DNA of 27,447 bases from CAZXEU01 sp964639665 (GCA_964639665.1 CAZXEU010000098.1:1-27447), one strand, 5' to 3'; shown: positions 7,767 to 15,540, counted from the stretch's first letter. The notes: a model not told the origin generated them from the sequence alone. Numbers and translations: made by a program.

Positions 7767-8639
7767 TTATTGTGATTCCTCCAGGAGGTCGTGAATCCGG
7801 GCTTCGATCAGCCTCTCCCGCTGGCGCTCTCGCTCTTCAAGGCGCGCCCGCAGGGCCTCCAGTTCGCTTTCCAGCTGAGACACTTCGCGTCTTCGGTTCT
7901 CCTGCTTCAACTCAAAGGCCTCTTCCAGGAGCTCGCGCAATCGTTGCAGCCCGTCTTCGCGCCGGTCTCCTTCAGGAAGACCCCTTATCTCGAAAGCCAG
8001 CTGGACCGTCTCGTTCTCCACTCCCCACTCCTCTAGCAGACGCTGATAAAGCTGTCTGTTCTCCTGCTCCACGGACTCGAAATATGTGCCCAGGATGGCA
8101 TGATAGGTGGCCTGAGCCTCCTGAAAGGCTGCCTCCCGAGTATTCTGCCCAGCAGGCACGGACCGAAGGGATATCGAAGGCCGTGAGACGATCTCCACGG
8201 CATCCCCGGCGTGATTCAGCAATTCCATGCTTTGGAGGACCAACTGATTACTCTGTTCACGCAGCCTGGCGCTGCGCTCCTGCAACTCGGCACTGCGCTC
8301 CTGCAACCCGGCACTGCGCTCCCGAAGCCGTGCACTGTACTGCCTGTACTCCTTCTCCGTAAAAGGCCTGATTATTCCCTTCTCCACCTTAAATCTCTTG
8401 CCGTCCGCGCCCGTAAAGACACCAGTGCCTCCCGACGCAAGACTAATTCGAACCTTGACACCATCGAGTATCAGCCCTTCCGGCCACTCCGCGCGAGGTA
8501 CAACTTTGCCGTTTACGCGCAAAATTCCGTTATCGATAACGATGTTGGTTCTCTGCGCCTCTGCGGAATGAGGAATGAGGAGCATCGCCAGCAGCACGGC
8601 GCAAAGCATGCCGGCGAGGGGTAGCAGCGTTCTTGTCAT
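7767..8639 (-). CDS. Secreted coiled-coil protein of unknown function (paralogue 2, with tandem heptads)
   Basis: A 290-residue protein. Signal peptide with core LAGMLCAVLLAMLLIPHS, cleaved near AEAQ. A beta-rich domain follows (NIVIDNGILRVNGKVV ... GVFTGADGKRFKVEKG, about 32-90). Next come four exact seven-residue coiled-coil repeats (ARLRERS, AGLQERS, AELQERS, ARLREQS, about 100-127), then a helical C-terminus homologous to paralogue 1 (LRELLEEAFELKQENRRRE onward). The ATG at 8639 starts one base after the TAA of the upstream putative anti-sigma gene, indicating one transcript. No family was recognised. The GADGKRFKV strand resembles GEDGKRIRI in paralogue 1, so the pair probably arose by duplication, and this copy then gained extra heptads. 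Confidence 0.75.
   Translation of the reverse strand: MTRTLLPLAGMLCAVLLAMLLIPHSAEAQRTNIVIDNGILRVNGKVVPRAEWPEGLILDGVKVRISLASGGTGVFTGADGKRFKVEKGIIRPFTEKEYRQYSARLRERSAGLQERSAELQERSARLREQSNQLVLQSMELLNHAGDAVEIVSRPSISLRSVPAGQNTREAAFQEAQATYHAILGTYFESVEQENRQLYQRLLEEWGVENETVQLAFEIRGLPEGDRREDGLQRLRELLEEAFELKQENRRREVSQLESELEALRARLEERERQRERLIEARIHDLLEESQ
8261..8344 (-). repeat. Four 21-bp tandem repeats encoding coiled-coil heptads
   Basis: Units at 8261-8281, 8282-8302, 8303-8323 and 8324-8344. The two central units differ at only two positions; the outer two are more diverged. Each unit encodes one A-x-L-(R/Q)-E-(R/Q)-S heptad, so a gain or loss of units would keep both the frame and the coiled-coil register. 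Confidence 0.85.
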
Positions 8640-8640
8640 T

Positions 8641-9168
8641 TTACCTTGAGTTTGCCGTCGAGAATCCGTTCAGGGTACCGGTGGCAGGAAGCGAGTCCAG
8701 TGACATGACATCTGCCGCATCCCACAGCTGGGTAGAGCTTCGTGCGTTAAGGGCGCTGATACGGCTGTGAATGTCAATCAGGCTTCCGGCCTCATCCCAG
8801 GAGAGCTCCTCCTGATCATCGCTGCCGGCAGGAGGAATCTGTGTGTTATTGTCCTGGCGCATTGCATTAATCGCCACTATCCCGCCAATGACTGCCGCTG
8901 CGGCAATCGCTGCATACGTTGTCCGGCGCCATACCACGCGGAGACGTCTTCTGGAGGCTGTAGCCACGATGCGGTCCACGACGCCCGGATCCGGCATTGA
9001 CGGCCCTCGCCACAGATCCAATGCACGCTTCGATTCGCTAAGCGCCACATATTCCGCAATGGCCTCCTCGCTCTCTAGCAGCGTTCGAAGCTCGCCTTCG
9101 TCTTTCACCTCGCCATACAAGTGGCGCAGAAGCTCCAGCCGTGCTTCTTTTTCCGGTTTACTTGTCAT
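8641..9168 (-). CDS. Single-pass membrane protein, putative anti-sigma factor
   Basis: A 175-residue protein with a soluble N-terminal half, one membrane segment (TTYAAIAAAAVIGGIVAINAM, about residues 83-103) preceded by a basic RRRLRVVWRR stretch, and an acidic extracytoplasmic tail. This topology (cytoplasmic N-terminus) and the position right after an ECF sigma gene support an anti-sigma role: the sigma TAA and this ATG share one base (TAATG). The N-terminal helices (LELLRHLYGEVKDEGELRTLLES) could be the sigma-binding part. The H-x3-C-x2-C zinc anti-sigma motif is absent, so it is not a classical ZAS protein. No FecR or DUF4974 domain is present. The tail LSWDEAGSLIDIHSRISALNA may be the sensor. 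Function is inferred from context. Confidence 0.72.
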   Translation of the reverse strand: MTSKPEKEARLELLRHLYGEVKDEGELRTLLESEEAIAEYVALSESKRALDLWRGPSMPDPGVVDRIVATASRRRLRVVWRRTTYAAIAAAAVIGGIVAINAMRQDNNTQIPPAGSDDQEELSWDEAGSLIDIHSRISALNARSSTQLWDAADVMSLDSLPATGTLNGFSTANSR

Positions 9169-9770
9169 TAAGCCGCCGCGGCCTTAGCGGTCCGCTTTTT
9201 TTTTGAGACTGATCTCTGCTCGGTCATCCGCCGCAGGTTGAGCAGCGCGTAGCGCATGCGCCCGAGAGCAGTATTGATCGAAACGTTGGTCAGTTCGGCA
9301 ATTTCCCGAAACGTCAACTCTGAGTCCTGCCTGAGCACTAGGACCTCCCGCTGCTCCGCGGGCAGGCGAGCGATACAAATATCCAGCCACGCGCGCCGCT
9401 CCTTGGCCACCAGAACCTCATCCGGCGCAGGTGCCTCCGAGCTCAGCCGGTCCCAGAAGCCGTCGGAGCCCGACATATCGTGCCACTTGCTGCGGCTTCG
9501 AAAATAGTCCAGTGTAGCGTTGCGCGCTATCCGCATAACCCATGCCGGAAACCTTCCCTGCTGCGCATACGAGCCACGCCTACGCCCCAGGGCGTCGAGA
9601 ACGCGGACGAATGTGTCCTGGAACAAATCGTCTGCCACGTCGCGGTCACGTACCATGCCGAGCAGAAAACTGTAAACGGGTTCCTGATGCCGCTCTACCA
9701 GTCGCCGGAACGCATCCTGGTCCCCCCGGTCAAGGTACCGCTGTACAAGGTGATCGTCCGGCTCCTGCAT
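9168..9770 (-). CDS. ECF RNA polymerase sigma factor (RpoE-like)
   Basis: A 200-residue sigma-70 family ECF factor. Region 2 is seen in DAFRRLVERHQEPVYSFLLG and DVADDLFQDTFVRVLDAL, with the -10-recognition segment continuing to GRFPAWVMRIARNATLDYFR. Region 4 is seen in ARLPAEQREVLVLRQDSELTFREIAELTNVSINTALGRMRYALLNLRR, with the helix-turn-helix that reads the -35 element. A basic tail (SKKKRTAKAAAA) follows. The ATG at 9770 gives MQEPDDHLVQRYL; the TTG one codon upstream is ignored. The gene lies 63 bp after radA on the same strand and overlaps its putative anti-sigma gene by one base. The likely regulon includes the two coiled-coil genes that follow. Confidence 0.93.
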   Translation of the reverse strand: MQEPDDHLVQRYLDRGDQDAFRRLVERHQEPVYSFLLGMVRDRDVADDLFQDTFVRVLDALGRRRGSYAQQGRFPAWVMRIARNATLDYFRSRSKWHDMSGSDGFWDRLSSEAPAPDEVLVAKERRAWLDICIARLPAEQREVLVLRQDSELTFREIAELTNVSINTALGRMRYALLNLRRMTEQRSVSKKKRTAKAAAA

Positions 9771-9833
9771 CAAGTGCCAGCTAGGAAACAGATCTACAAC
9801 GTGCCCGGGGCGTCATTTATTGTCCCGTCCGGG

Positions 9834-11174
9834 TCAAAGCAGGACATCCAGGGCTTCTCCCAGATGTTCCACGCCCACGATATCAAGGCCTTCTACGGAA
9901 AAACCGGCCGACAGGTTGGCCGCCGGCGCAACGGACCTGGAAAATCCGAGCTTCGCAGCCTCGCGGAGTCGGGTATCCAGTCTGCTCACGCTTCGTATTT
10001 CGCCGCCAAGGCCGACCTCACCGACCACGACACCGCATGGCTCTGCCGGCACGTCACGAAGAGAAGAGGCCAGCGCCACAGCCACCGCCAGATCGGCGGC
10101 GGGCTCGTCGACGCGCATGCCCCCTGCCACGTTGAGAAAGACGTCGTGGCCCGAAAACCCGAGTCCCTCCCGCTTCTCGAGGACCGCCAACAGCAACTGG
10201 AGACGCCTCAGGTCAAAGCCGCTCGCGGTTCGCTGCGGCGTACCATAGGAGGATTCCGTAACCAGAGCCTGCACCTCCACGAGCACCGGACGCGTTCCTT
10301 CCATGATGGATGCCACGCTGGATCCGCTGCAGTCCGGCCGGCGCTCGGCCGGAAACACCTCACTAGGATTGGCTACTTCAGACAGTCCGTTTGGCCCCAT
10401 TTCAAAGACACCGATTTCGTTGGTTGAACCGAATCGGTTCTTTACGGCGCGCAGTATGCGGTATCCGTGGTGGCGGTCCCCTTCGAAATACAGCACCGTG
10501 TCCACCAGGTGCTCCAGCACGCGCGGCCCCGCTATGGAGCCCGTGCGCGTGACATGACCGACCAGAAACGTGGCTGCTTCCAGCCGCCTTGCCAGGCGAA
10601 GCAGGAAAGCCGCACTTTCCCGAATCTGGCTGACACTGCCCGGGGCACTGTCCAGCTCCGGCCGAAACACGGTCTGAATGGAATCGACAATAACCACGTC
10701 TGGCCGGGCCTCTGACGCCGCCTCCGCTACAGCTTCCACGTTCGTCTCGGCAAACAGCAGCACGTTGGCAGTCGCGCCCCCCATCCGGTCCGCCCGCATT
10801 CTCACCTGTCGGACCGATTCCTCCCCCGTCACATAAAGGACTCGGCGAGGGTCCATCACCCTGCCGAGCTCCGACATGAGCGTGCTCTTGCCGATGCCGG
10901 GATCACCGGCCACGAGTGTAGTGGATCCGCGCACAATCCCGCCCCCCATTACGCGGTCAAATTCCTGCAGGCGGGAGATGACGCGCGGGTCATCTTCCAC
11001 ATTGACGCTGTCCAGCGGACGCGGCGCGGACGCGGTCACGCCCGCAGGCGGCGGCTCCGCTTCCACTTCCTCCAGGAATGACTCCCATATGCCGCATCCC
11101 GGGCAGCGGCCCAGCCACTTCTGGGCATAGAAGCCGCATTCCTGGCAAACAAATCGGGTCCTGGTACGGGGCAT
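9834..11174 (-). CDS. radA: DNA repair protein RadA
   Basis: A 446-residue RecA-like ATPase that promotes branch migration and processing of recombination intermediates. The N-terminal zinc finger is C10-x2-C13 ... C24-x2-C27. Walker A is GDPGIGKST (90-98) and Walker B-like VVIVDSIQT (160-168). The RadA signature KNRFGSTNEIG lies at 245-255, and the Lon-protease-like C-terminal domain follows (VFLNVAGGMRVDEPAADLAVAVALAS). The region before it reads VTRTGSIAGP, with Arg where VTKxGxIAGP is usual. The start is the ATG at 11174, directly ahead of the zinc finger. Upstream frames (ATG at 11195, or an earlier start at 11267) are unlikely because they would run through the inverted repeats of the divergent mlaE promoter region. 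Confidence 0.97.
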   Translation of the reverse strand: MPRTRTRFVCQECGFYAQKWLGRCPGCGIWESFLEEVEAEPPPAGVTASAPRPLDSVNVEDDPRVISRLQEFDRVMGGGIVRGSTTLVAGDPGIGKSTLMSELGRVMDPRRVLYVTGEESVRQVRMRADRMGGATANVLLFAETNVEAVAEAASEARPDVVIVDSIQTVFRPELDSAPGSVSQIRESAAFLLRLARRLEAATFLVGHVTRTGSIAGPRVLEHLVDTVLYFEGDRHHGYRILRAVKNRFGSTNEIGVFEMGPNGLSEVANPSEVFPAERRPDCSGSSVASIMEGTRPVLVEVQALVTESSYGTPQRTASGFDLRRLQLLLAVLEKREGLGFSGHDVFLNVAGGMRVDEPAADLAVAVALASSLRDVPAEPCGVVVGEVGLGGEIRSVSRLDTRLREAAKLGFSRSVAPAANLSAGFSVEGLDIVGVEHLGEALDVLL

Positions 11175-11211
11175 GGCGTTAAGCCGTCTAAGCATAGTAT
11201 ACGGCTCGGCC

Positions 11212-11256
11212 TGTGACGGCGTACCGTCACACGCTTCCCCCAAGAAACAAGCGTGT
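11212..11256. promoter_or_regulatory. Two overlapping inverted repeats between radA and mlaE
   Basis: The first repeat is TGTGACGG (11212-11219), a 4-nt spacer, CCGTCACA (11224-11231). The second is ACACGCTT (11229-11236), a 12-nt spacer, AAGCGTGT (11249-11256). Both have perfect 8-bp arms and share three bases, so as RNA the two hairpins exclude each other. They lie 44-88 bp before the mlaE ATG and 38-82 bp before the radA ATG. They may be an operator for both genes or a switching leader for the Mla operon. Confidence 0.45.
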
Positions 11257-11299
11257 TGCACGGTCATTAACAGCGCTTCTACGACAGACCTGCCCGCGT

Positions 11300-12064
11300 A
11301 TGTTGGCCTTGCCCCAGCTGCAGCTTACGCAGCCGTTCTACAGCCTGGGCCGCTTCGCTCTTCTGTTGTCCAAGGCGTTCAGCTCGCTCGGACACTTCGG
11401 CATCTACCGCAAGAACCTGTTCGTCCAGATGGTGCGCATCGGGATCGAGTCCCTCCCGATTGTGGCACTCGCAGCGGCCTTTTCCGGGGCGGTAACTACC
11501 GTTCAGACGGCCTACCAGCTGGTTTCACCGCTCATACCGGCGGCTATAATAGGGGCGGTGGTGGTACCCTCGCTGATTCTCGAACTGGGAGCCGTGGTAA
11601 CGGCCTTCATTCTCGCCGGACGCGTGGGCGCCCGTATTGCGGCCGAACTCGGCACGATGCGCGTTACCGAGCAAATTGACGCACTGGAGGCCATGGGCCT
11701 CAATTCAGTGGGCTATCTGATCGTGCCGCGGGTATTGGCCGGCATAATCATGTTCCCCATCCTGTACATCGGTGCCGTCGTCGTAGGCATTTGCGGCGGG
11801 CTTGGTGCAGCCGAACTTACGGGCGTCGTGCCCATTGGCGAGTTCTTGCAGGGCGCGAGAGATCACTATCTGCCTTTCGGACCGTACTTCGGCCTGATCA
11901 AGTCCCTGGTCTTCGGATTCGTGATCACGTCCATTTCTTGCTACATGGGCTACTACACCGAGGGCGGAGCCGAGGGAGTGGGACGCAGCACGACATCCGC
12001 AGCCGTGACCAGCTGCGTCTACATTCTTCTGGCCGACCTAGTCCTCGCCGTGCTGCTGCTGTAA
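11300..12064 (+). CDS. mlaE: MlaE-family ABC permease (phospholipid/lipid transport)
   Basis: A 254-residue inner-membrane permease of the Mla/Mce system that moves phospholipids between the membranes. The family features are present: amphipathic N-terminus, VQMVRIGIESLPIVALAAAFSGAVTTVQTAYQL, the coupling segment ILAGRVGARIAAELGTMRVTEQIDALEAMGLN, then LIVPRVLAGIIMFPILYI and the late membrane helices VITSISCYMGYYTEGGAEGVGRSTTSAAV. Length is standard (about 260). The ATG at 11300 is chosen over an upstream frame beginning at 11213, which would add a non-conserved basic stretch across the inverted repeats. First gene of the operon; mlaF follows after 20 bp. Confidence 0.95.
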   Translation: MLALPQLQLTQPFYSLGRFALLLSKAFSSLGHFGIYRKNLFVQMVRIGIESLPIVALAAAFSGAVTTVQTAYQLVSPLIPAAIIGAVVVPSLILELGAVVTAFILAGRVGARIAAELGTMRVTEQIDALEAMGLNSVGYLIVPRVLAGIIMFPILYIGAVVVGICGGLGAAELTGVVPIGEFLQGARDHYLPFGPYFGLIKSLVFGFVITSISCYMGYYTEGGAEGVGRSTTSAAVTSCVYILLADLVLAVLLL

Positions 12065-12084
12065 AGGCAGGCAGCAAACGCTAC

Positions 12085-12837
12085 ATGATTCGAATCGAAC
12101 ACCTGAGCAAGGCCTTCGGCACCGCACCGGTGCTGCAGAATGTGTCTCTTTCCATACTGGAAGGCGAGACCCTTGCCATTATCGGCCGCAGCGGATCGGG
12201 TAAGAGTGTGCTGATGAAGCACATCATAGGCCTCCTGCGACCGGATACGGGCCGCGTCCTGGTAGACGGCATCGACATCAATGCTATTTCCTACGCAGAG
12301 CTGCGACGTGTCCGCCAGCAATTTGGCGTGCTCTTTCAGGGCGGAGCGCTGTTCGACTCGATGGACGCCTTCGACAACGTGGCATTTCCGCTTCGCATAT
12401 TCACGGACAAGACCGAGGATGAAATCCGCCGCGAGGTACAAGAATGCCTGGACGTCGTGCAGCTTAGAGATGTTGGCAGCAAACGACCTGCGGAACTTTC
12501 GGGCGGCATGCGCAAGCGCGTAGCCCTGGCCCGCGCGATAGCGCTCAGGCCCCGCTACATCATCTACGATGAGCCGACCAGCGGTCTGGACCCTGAAACA
12601 TCCACCACGATCAACGACCTGATCCGGGGACTTGCCGACCAGCTGGACATCACGAGCATAGTGGTGACGCACGACATGCATTCCGTTCTGAGCATCGCCG
12701 ACCGCGTGGCCTTTCTGCATGCTTCCCGCCTGCACTGGGTGGGGTCCATTGAAGAGTTGCACCTGAGTGACGATCGCATTCTCCGGGCATTTGTCAAGGC
12801 AAACGAATACCACATCGGCCATCCCGTGCATTCCTGA
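12085..12837 (+). CDS. mlaF: MlaF-family ABC transporter ATP-binding protein
   Basis: A 250-residue ATPase that powers the MlaE permease. Walker A is GRSGSGKS (34-41), the Q-loop is at FQGGALFDSMDAFDNVAFPL (84-103), the ABC signature is LSGGMRKR (138-145) and Walker B is YIIYDEP (158-164). The D-loop follows with SGLD, and the H-loop is in VVTHDM. The FQGGALFDSM sequence and the LSGGM signature are typical of the MlaF/Mkl subfamily rather than of generic importers. The ATG at 12085 lies 20 bp after mlaE. The frame is open upstream through mlaE, but that part has no conserved sequence. Confidence 0.95.
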   Translation: MIRIEHLSKAFGTAPVLQNVSLSILEGETLAIIGRSGSGKSVLMKHIIGLLRPDTGRVLVDGIDINAISYAELRRVRQQFGVLFQGGALFDSMDAFDNVAFPLRIFTDKTEDEIRREVQECLDVVQLRDVGSKRPAELSGGMRKRVALARAIALRPRYIIYDEPTSGLDPETSTTINDLIRGLADQLDITSIVVTHDMHSVLSIADRVAFLHASRLHWVGSIEELHLSDDRILRAFVKANEYHIGHPVHS

Positions 12838-12849
12838 CCCACTGAAAAC

Positions 12850-13764
12850 GTGAAATTCTCCAATGAAATCAAGGTAGGAGTGGTCATCGTGGCGGCTGCT
12901 GCCATTTTCTATGTAGGCACCCAGTTCTTGCGCGAAATCCCGGTGTTTTCGCGCAATGACCGCTACAGTACCGTGGTGGCTAACGCCGCCGGCCTGGTAT
13001 CGGGCAATTCCGTGCTCGTTAACGGTGTCAAGGTGGGATCCGTCACCGGCGTGGATCTCATTGCAGACGGCGCGCAGGTCCATTTCAGTCTCCAAAACGA
13101 CCTCCGCGTCACGCACGGCACGACCGTGGCCATTGCGGGCTTCGGTGCACTAGGCGACCTTCGCCTCGAAATAGTGCTCGGACCAGCGAATGCCGCTCCC
13201 CACGCCCGGGGCGACATACTTCCCAACGCCAACAACAAGATCGTGGACGAGGTCGCTGCCAGCCTTCCGGCCACGGTAGATCTGGTAGATACGCTGCTCG
13301 CCAATACGGACCACGCACTGATTGCGGCGCGCCAATTCATGACGGAGCCGGCAAGTGAACTGTTGATTACCCTGCAGTCCTTTCGCGGCGCGGCCCAGAC
13401 TATGGAGTCCCTGCTGCTTGCGCAGCAGGAGCGCGTGGAAAGCGTTCTGACCGGATTCGAATCGCTGGCCCGCACTACGGATGCTGTATTGCGGGATTCG
13501 CTCACGGTAACGATCGGCGCGCTGAACGGCACCATGGACGAATTGAACGAGAGTCTGGCGGCGGTAACGAGGGCTGCCGATGCCGCTGAAACCGTGCTGC
13601 ACCTGACAGCCGAAGGCGAAGGAACGATCGGAAAACTGATGCAGGACGACTCCCTATATCTGGAGTTGGTTGATGCCATCTATGGGATGAACAGCCTCCT
13701 TAGAGATTTTCAGGAAGATCCCGGCAAGTACCTCAGAGAAATGAGGCTGATTGACATCTTTTAG
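12850..13764 (+). CDS. mlaD: MlaD/MCE-domain protein
   Basis: A 304-residue substrate-binding protein of the Mla system. One N-terminal membrane anchor (VGVVIVAAAAIFYVGTQFL, about 9-27) is followed by an MCE domain (about 40-120: YSTVVANAAGLVSGNSVLVNGVKVGSVTGVDL ... GDLRLEIVLG). A long helical tail with four-to-seven-residue periodicity (about 140-260) could form the tube or helical bundle of MCE hexamers. The C-terminal ENKGTIGKL-like element of the family is seen as EGTIGKLMQDDSLY (about 257-270). The start is a GTG at 12850, 12 bp after mlaF. No mlaC or mlaB is present in the window. Confidence 0.93.
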   Translation: MKFSNEIKVGVVIVAAAAIFYVGTQFLREIPVFSRNDRYSTVVANAAGLVSGNSVLVNGVKVGSVTGVDLIADGAQVHFSLQNDLRVTHGTTVAIAGFGALGDLRLEIVLGPANAAPHARGDILPNANNKIVDEVAASLPATVDLVDTLLANTDHALIAARQFMTEPASELLITLQSFRGAAQTMESLLLAQQERVESVLTGFESLARTTDAVLRDSLTVTIGALNGTMDELNESLAAVTRAADAAETVLHLTAEGEGTIGKLMQDDSLYLELVDAIYGMNSLLRDFQEDPGKYLREMRLIDIF

Positions 13765-13801
13765 CGCAGAAGCGCAACAAGACTATAGCCGATCAAGAGC
13801 C

Positions 13802-14353
13802 ATGGCGACCTACGACGAGGCACTGGATCTCTTTCTGGAGTGGACCGAGACCGAGAGGCTGCGTCGCCATGCCTTTGCCGTCGAGGCGGCCATGGAGCAT
13901 TATGCCGGGCTCTTCGGCCAGGATGTCGAGCGCTGGAGAATTACGGGGTTGCTGCATGACATGGACTATGAAAAATATCCCGATGAACATCCCTACCGCG
14001 GAGTGGAGGCGCTGCGCGAGCGCGGCTATCCCGCCGAGGTAACGCAAGCCATCCTCGGACACGCTGACTTCACCGGAGTAAGACGTGAAAGCCTCCTGGC
14101 CAAGGCCTTGTTTGCCGTGGACGAGCTGGCCGGCTTCATAACGGCCGTAGCTTATGTGCGTCCGACGAGACTCATTGGCATGAAGGTGAAGTCGGTCAGA
14201 AAGAAGCTCAAGGACCGCGCCTTCGCGGCAGCTGTCAGTCGCCTGGACATCGAGGAGGGCGCCGCACGCCTTGACATTGAGCTGGGCCAGCACATTTCGA
14301 ACGTAATTGCCGGCATGCAGGCGCGGGCCGCACGCCTGGGCCTGGAACCTTGA
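13802..14353 (+). CDS. HD-domain metal-dependent phosphohydrolase
   Basis: A 183-residue HD-domain protein. The metal-binding set is H23 (RRHAFAVEAAMEH), H52-D53 (LLHDMDYEKYPDEHP) and a later Asp in LFAVDELAGF (about 108). Further His residues (H63 in DEHP, the His in ILGHADF) fit HD hydrolases of the HDIG group that act on nucleotides or related phosphoesters. The substrate cannot be read from the sequence. The ATG at 13802 (MATYDEALDLF) fits the domain edge; it lies 37 bp after mlaD. The stop overlaps the DUF445 start by four bases, so it is translated with the operon. It has no signal peptide and should be cytoplasmic. Confidence 0.85.
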   Translation: MATYDEALDLFLEWTETERLRRHAFAVEAAMEHYAGLFGQDVERWRITGLLHDMDYEKYPDEHPYRGVEALRERGYPAEVTQAILGHADFTGVRRESLLAKALFAVDELAGFITAVAYVRPTRLIGMKVKSVRKKLKDRAFAAAVSRLDIEEGAARLDIELGQHISNVIAGMQARAARLGLEP

Positions 14354-15540
14354 GCGCGCCCCATGGGCGCTTCGACGCCCCTGCGCAGGACCCTTCCTCC
14401 CAGCCTGTAGACGGCGACGCCGCGGATGCGGGAGCACCGAACCGCCCGACGGATCTGCGCTCGGTGTTCGGCACCTACATCAGGCGGCATTGGCCATCGG
14501 AGCCCGGCGCCAGCGCTGTGAATCCCGGGTCGCTGCGCCAAGCCAGGCCGTCCGCCGCATTGCGCCTCCTGCGCCTGGTGCCCTGGGCTCTGGGCGGGCT
14601 CCTCCTACTGTCATTCGCCTGGGACTTTGACGGCATGGTGCTGCAGCCATTCGGGTACAGCATTGCCCTGGAAGGACTGCTCCTCACCGTATCCGTAAGC
14701 GGGCTAATTGGCTTTCTGACCAATTGGCTCGCCATAACCATGCTGTTTCATCCCAGAAGCCGCCGGCCTCTGCTTGGCCAGGGAGTGATACCCGCGCAGC
14801 GGGACCGGGTGATTCTCCGTTTGGCCCAGGCAGTCAGTGACCAGCTCATCAATGAGGAAATCATCAAGGAGCGGATTGAGTCGAGCGGTGTGGTACCCCG
14901 GTACCGGAGCATGGCCCTGTCGGTTACGCACAACGTCCTCGCCGATCCGGACTTTCGCTCGGACATCAAGGCCATCGCGGGCAGCTACGTTGAAGGCGTG
15001 CTTGGCTCGGAGACGGTCCGCGAGAAAGTCGTTGATATGACCTTGAAGAAGCTGGAGGAGTACTCGCAGTCCGGCCTTGCGGGACTGGCGCTCAAGGCGT
15101 ACCGGCTCTTCCAGGAGGAAAAGGTGCGGCGCCTTGTCGAGGATGCAGTCCTGGACCTGCCCAGATCTGTCGATGTCATGCTGGACCAGATTGACGCGCT
15201 CCTGGACGAGGTGCCCGGCAGACTGGCAGAACGTTCAGAGGATATCGAGGATTGGGCGACCAAGTTTATTCTGGGCTTCGTCCGCTCCATCGACATTCAT
15301 GCCATGGTGGTCGAAAACATGCGCCGGTACGACGAATACCGGCTGGAGGCGCTGATCAAGAACTCCTCAAACGACCAGCTCAACTACATCAAGTACCTGG
15401 GCGGAGCGTTGGGCACGATTGGCGGACTCGTCATCTTCGACAAGTGGCTGGCCATACCGGCGCTTGCAGCAATGTTCGGCGGGCTGGTGCTCATAGACAG
15501 CCTGCTCTACCGGCTGTACGAGTCCGCCAGGCCGGCATAG
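14350..15540 (+). CDS. DUF445 family membrane protein
   Basis: A 396-residue protein of the DUF445 (YheB/YjiN-like) family. After an unusual Pro/Asp-rich N-terminus (1-50), two membrane segments are seen: LLRLVPWALGGLLLLSFAW (about 73-91) and the conserved SVSGLIGFLTNWLAITMLFHP (about 115-135). A long helical part with ITMLFHPRSRRPLLGQGVIPAQRD and repeated amphipathic helices follows, and a C-terminal hydrophobic pair LGGALGTIGGLVIF and LAAMFGGLVLIDSLLY. The start is a TTG whose TTGA overlaps the HD gene stop; no ATG occurs before the first membrane segment. A GTG at 14464 is the alternative. Its 3' end overlaps the convergent dusB by 34 bp. Function is unknown; its place in an mla operon suggests an envelope role. 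Confidence 0.87.
   Translation: MSAPHGRFDAPAQDPSSQPVDGDAADAGAPNRPTDLRSVFGTYIRRHWPSEPGASAVNPGSLRQARPSAALRLLRLVPWALGGLLLLSFAWDFDGMVLQPFGYSIALEGLLLTVSVSGLIGFLTNWLAITMLFHPRSRRPLLGQGVIPAQRDRVILRLAQAVSDQLINEEIIKERIESSGVVPRYRSMALSVTHNVLADPDFRSDIKAIAGSYVEGVLGSETVREKVVDMTLKKLEEYSQSGLAGLALKAYRLFQEEKVRRLVEDAVLDLPRSVDVMLDQIDALLDEVPGRLAERSEDIEDWATKFILGFVRSIDIHAMVVENMRRYDEYRLEALIKNSSNDQLNYIKYLGGALGTIGGLVIFDKWLAIPALAAMFGGLVLIDSLLYRLYESARPA

Noticed and set aside
9771..9833. A GC-rich hairpin (GCCCGG ... CCGGG) between radA and the first sigma gene
   Set aside because: The stem is 5-7 bp with mismatches and a long loop, and no T-run follows, so it is too weak to call a terminator.
11791..12084. N-terminal extension of MlaF into mlaE
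   Set aside because: The added residues are an out-of-frame reading of the permease, and ABC homology starts at the ATG at 12085.
12019..13116. A 365-codon minus-strand open frame across mlaF and mlaD
   Set aside because: It lies wholly opposite genes with clear ABC and MCE motifs and has no recognisable features.
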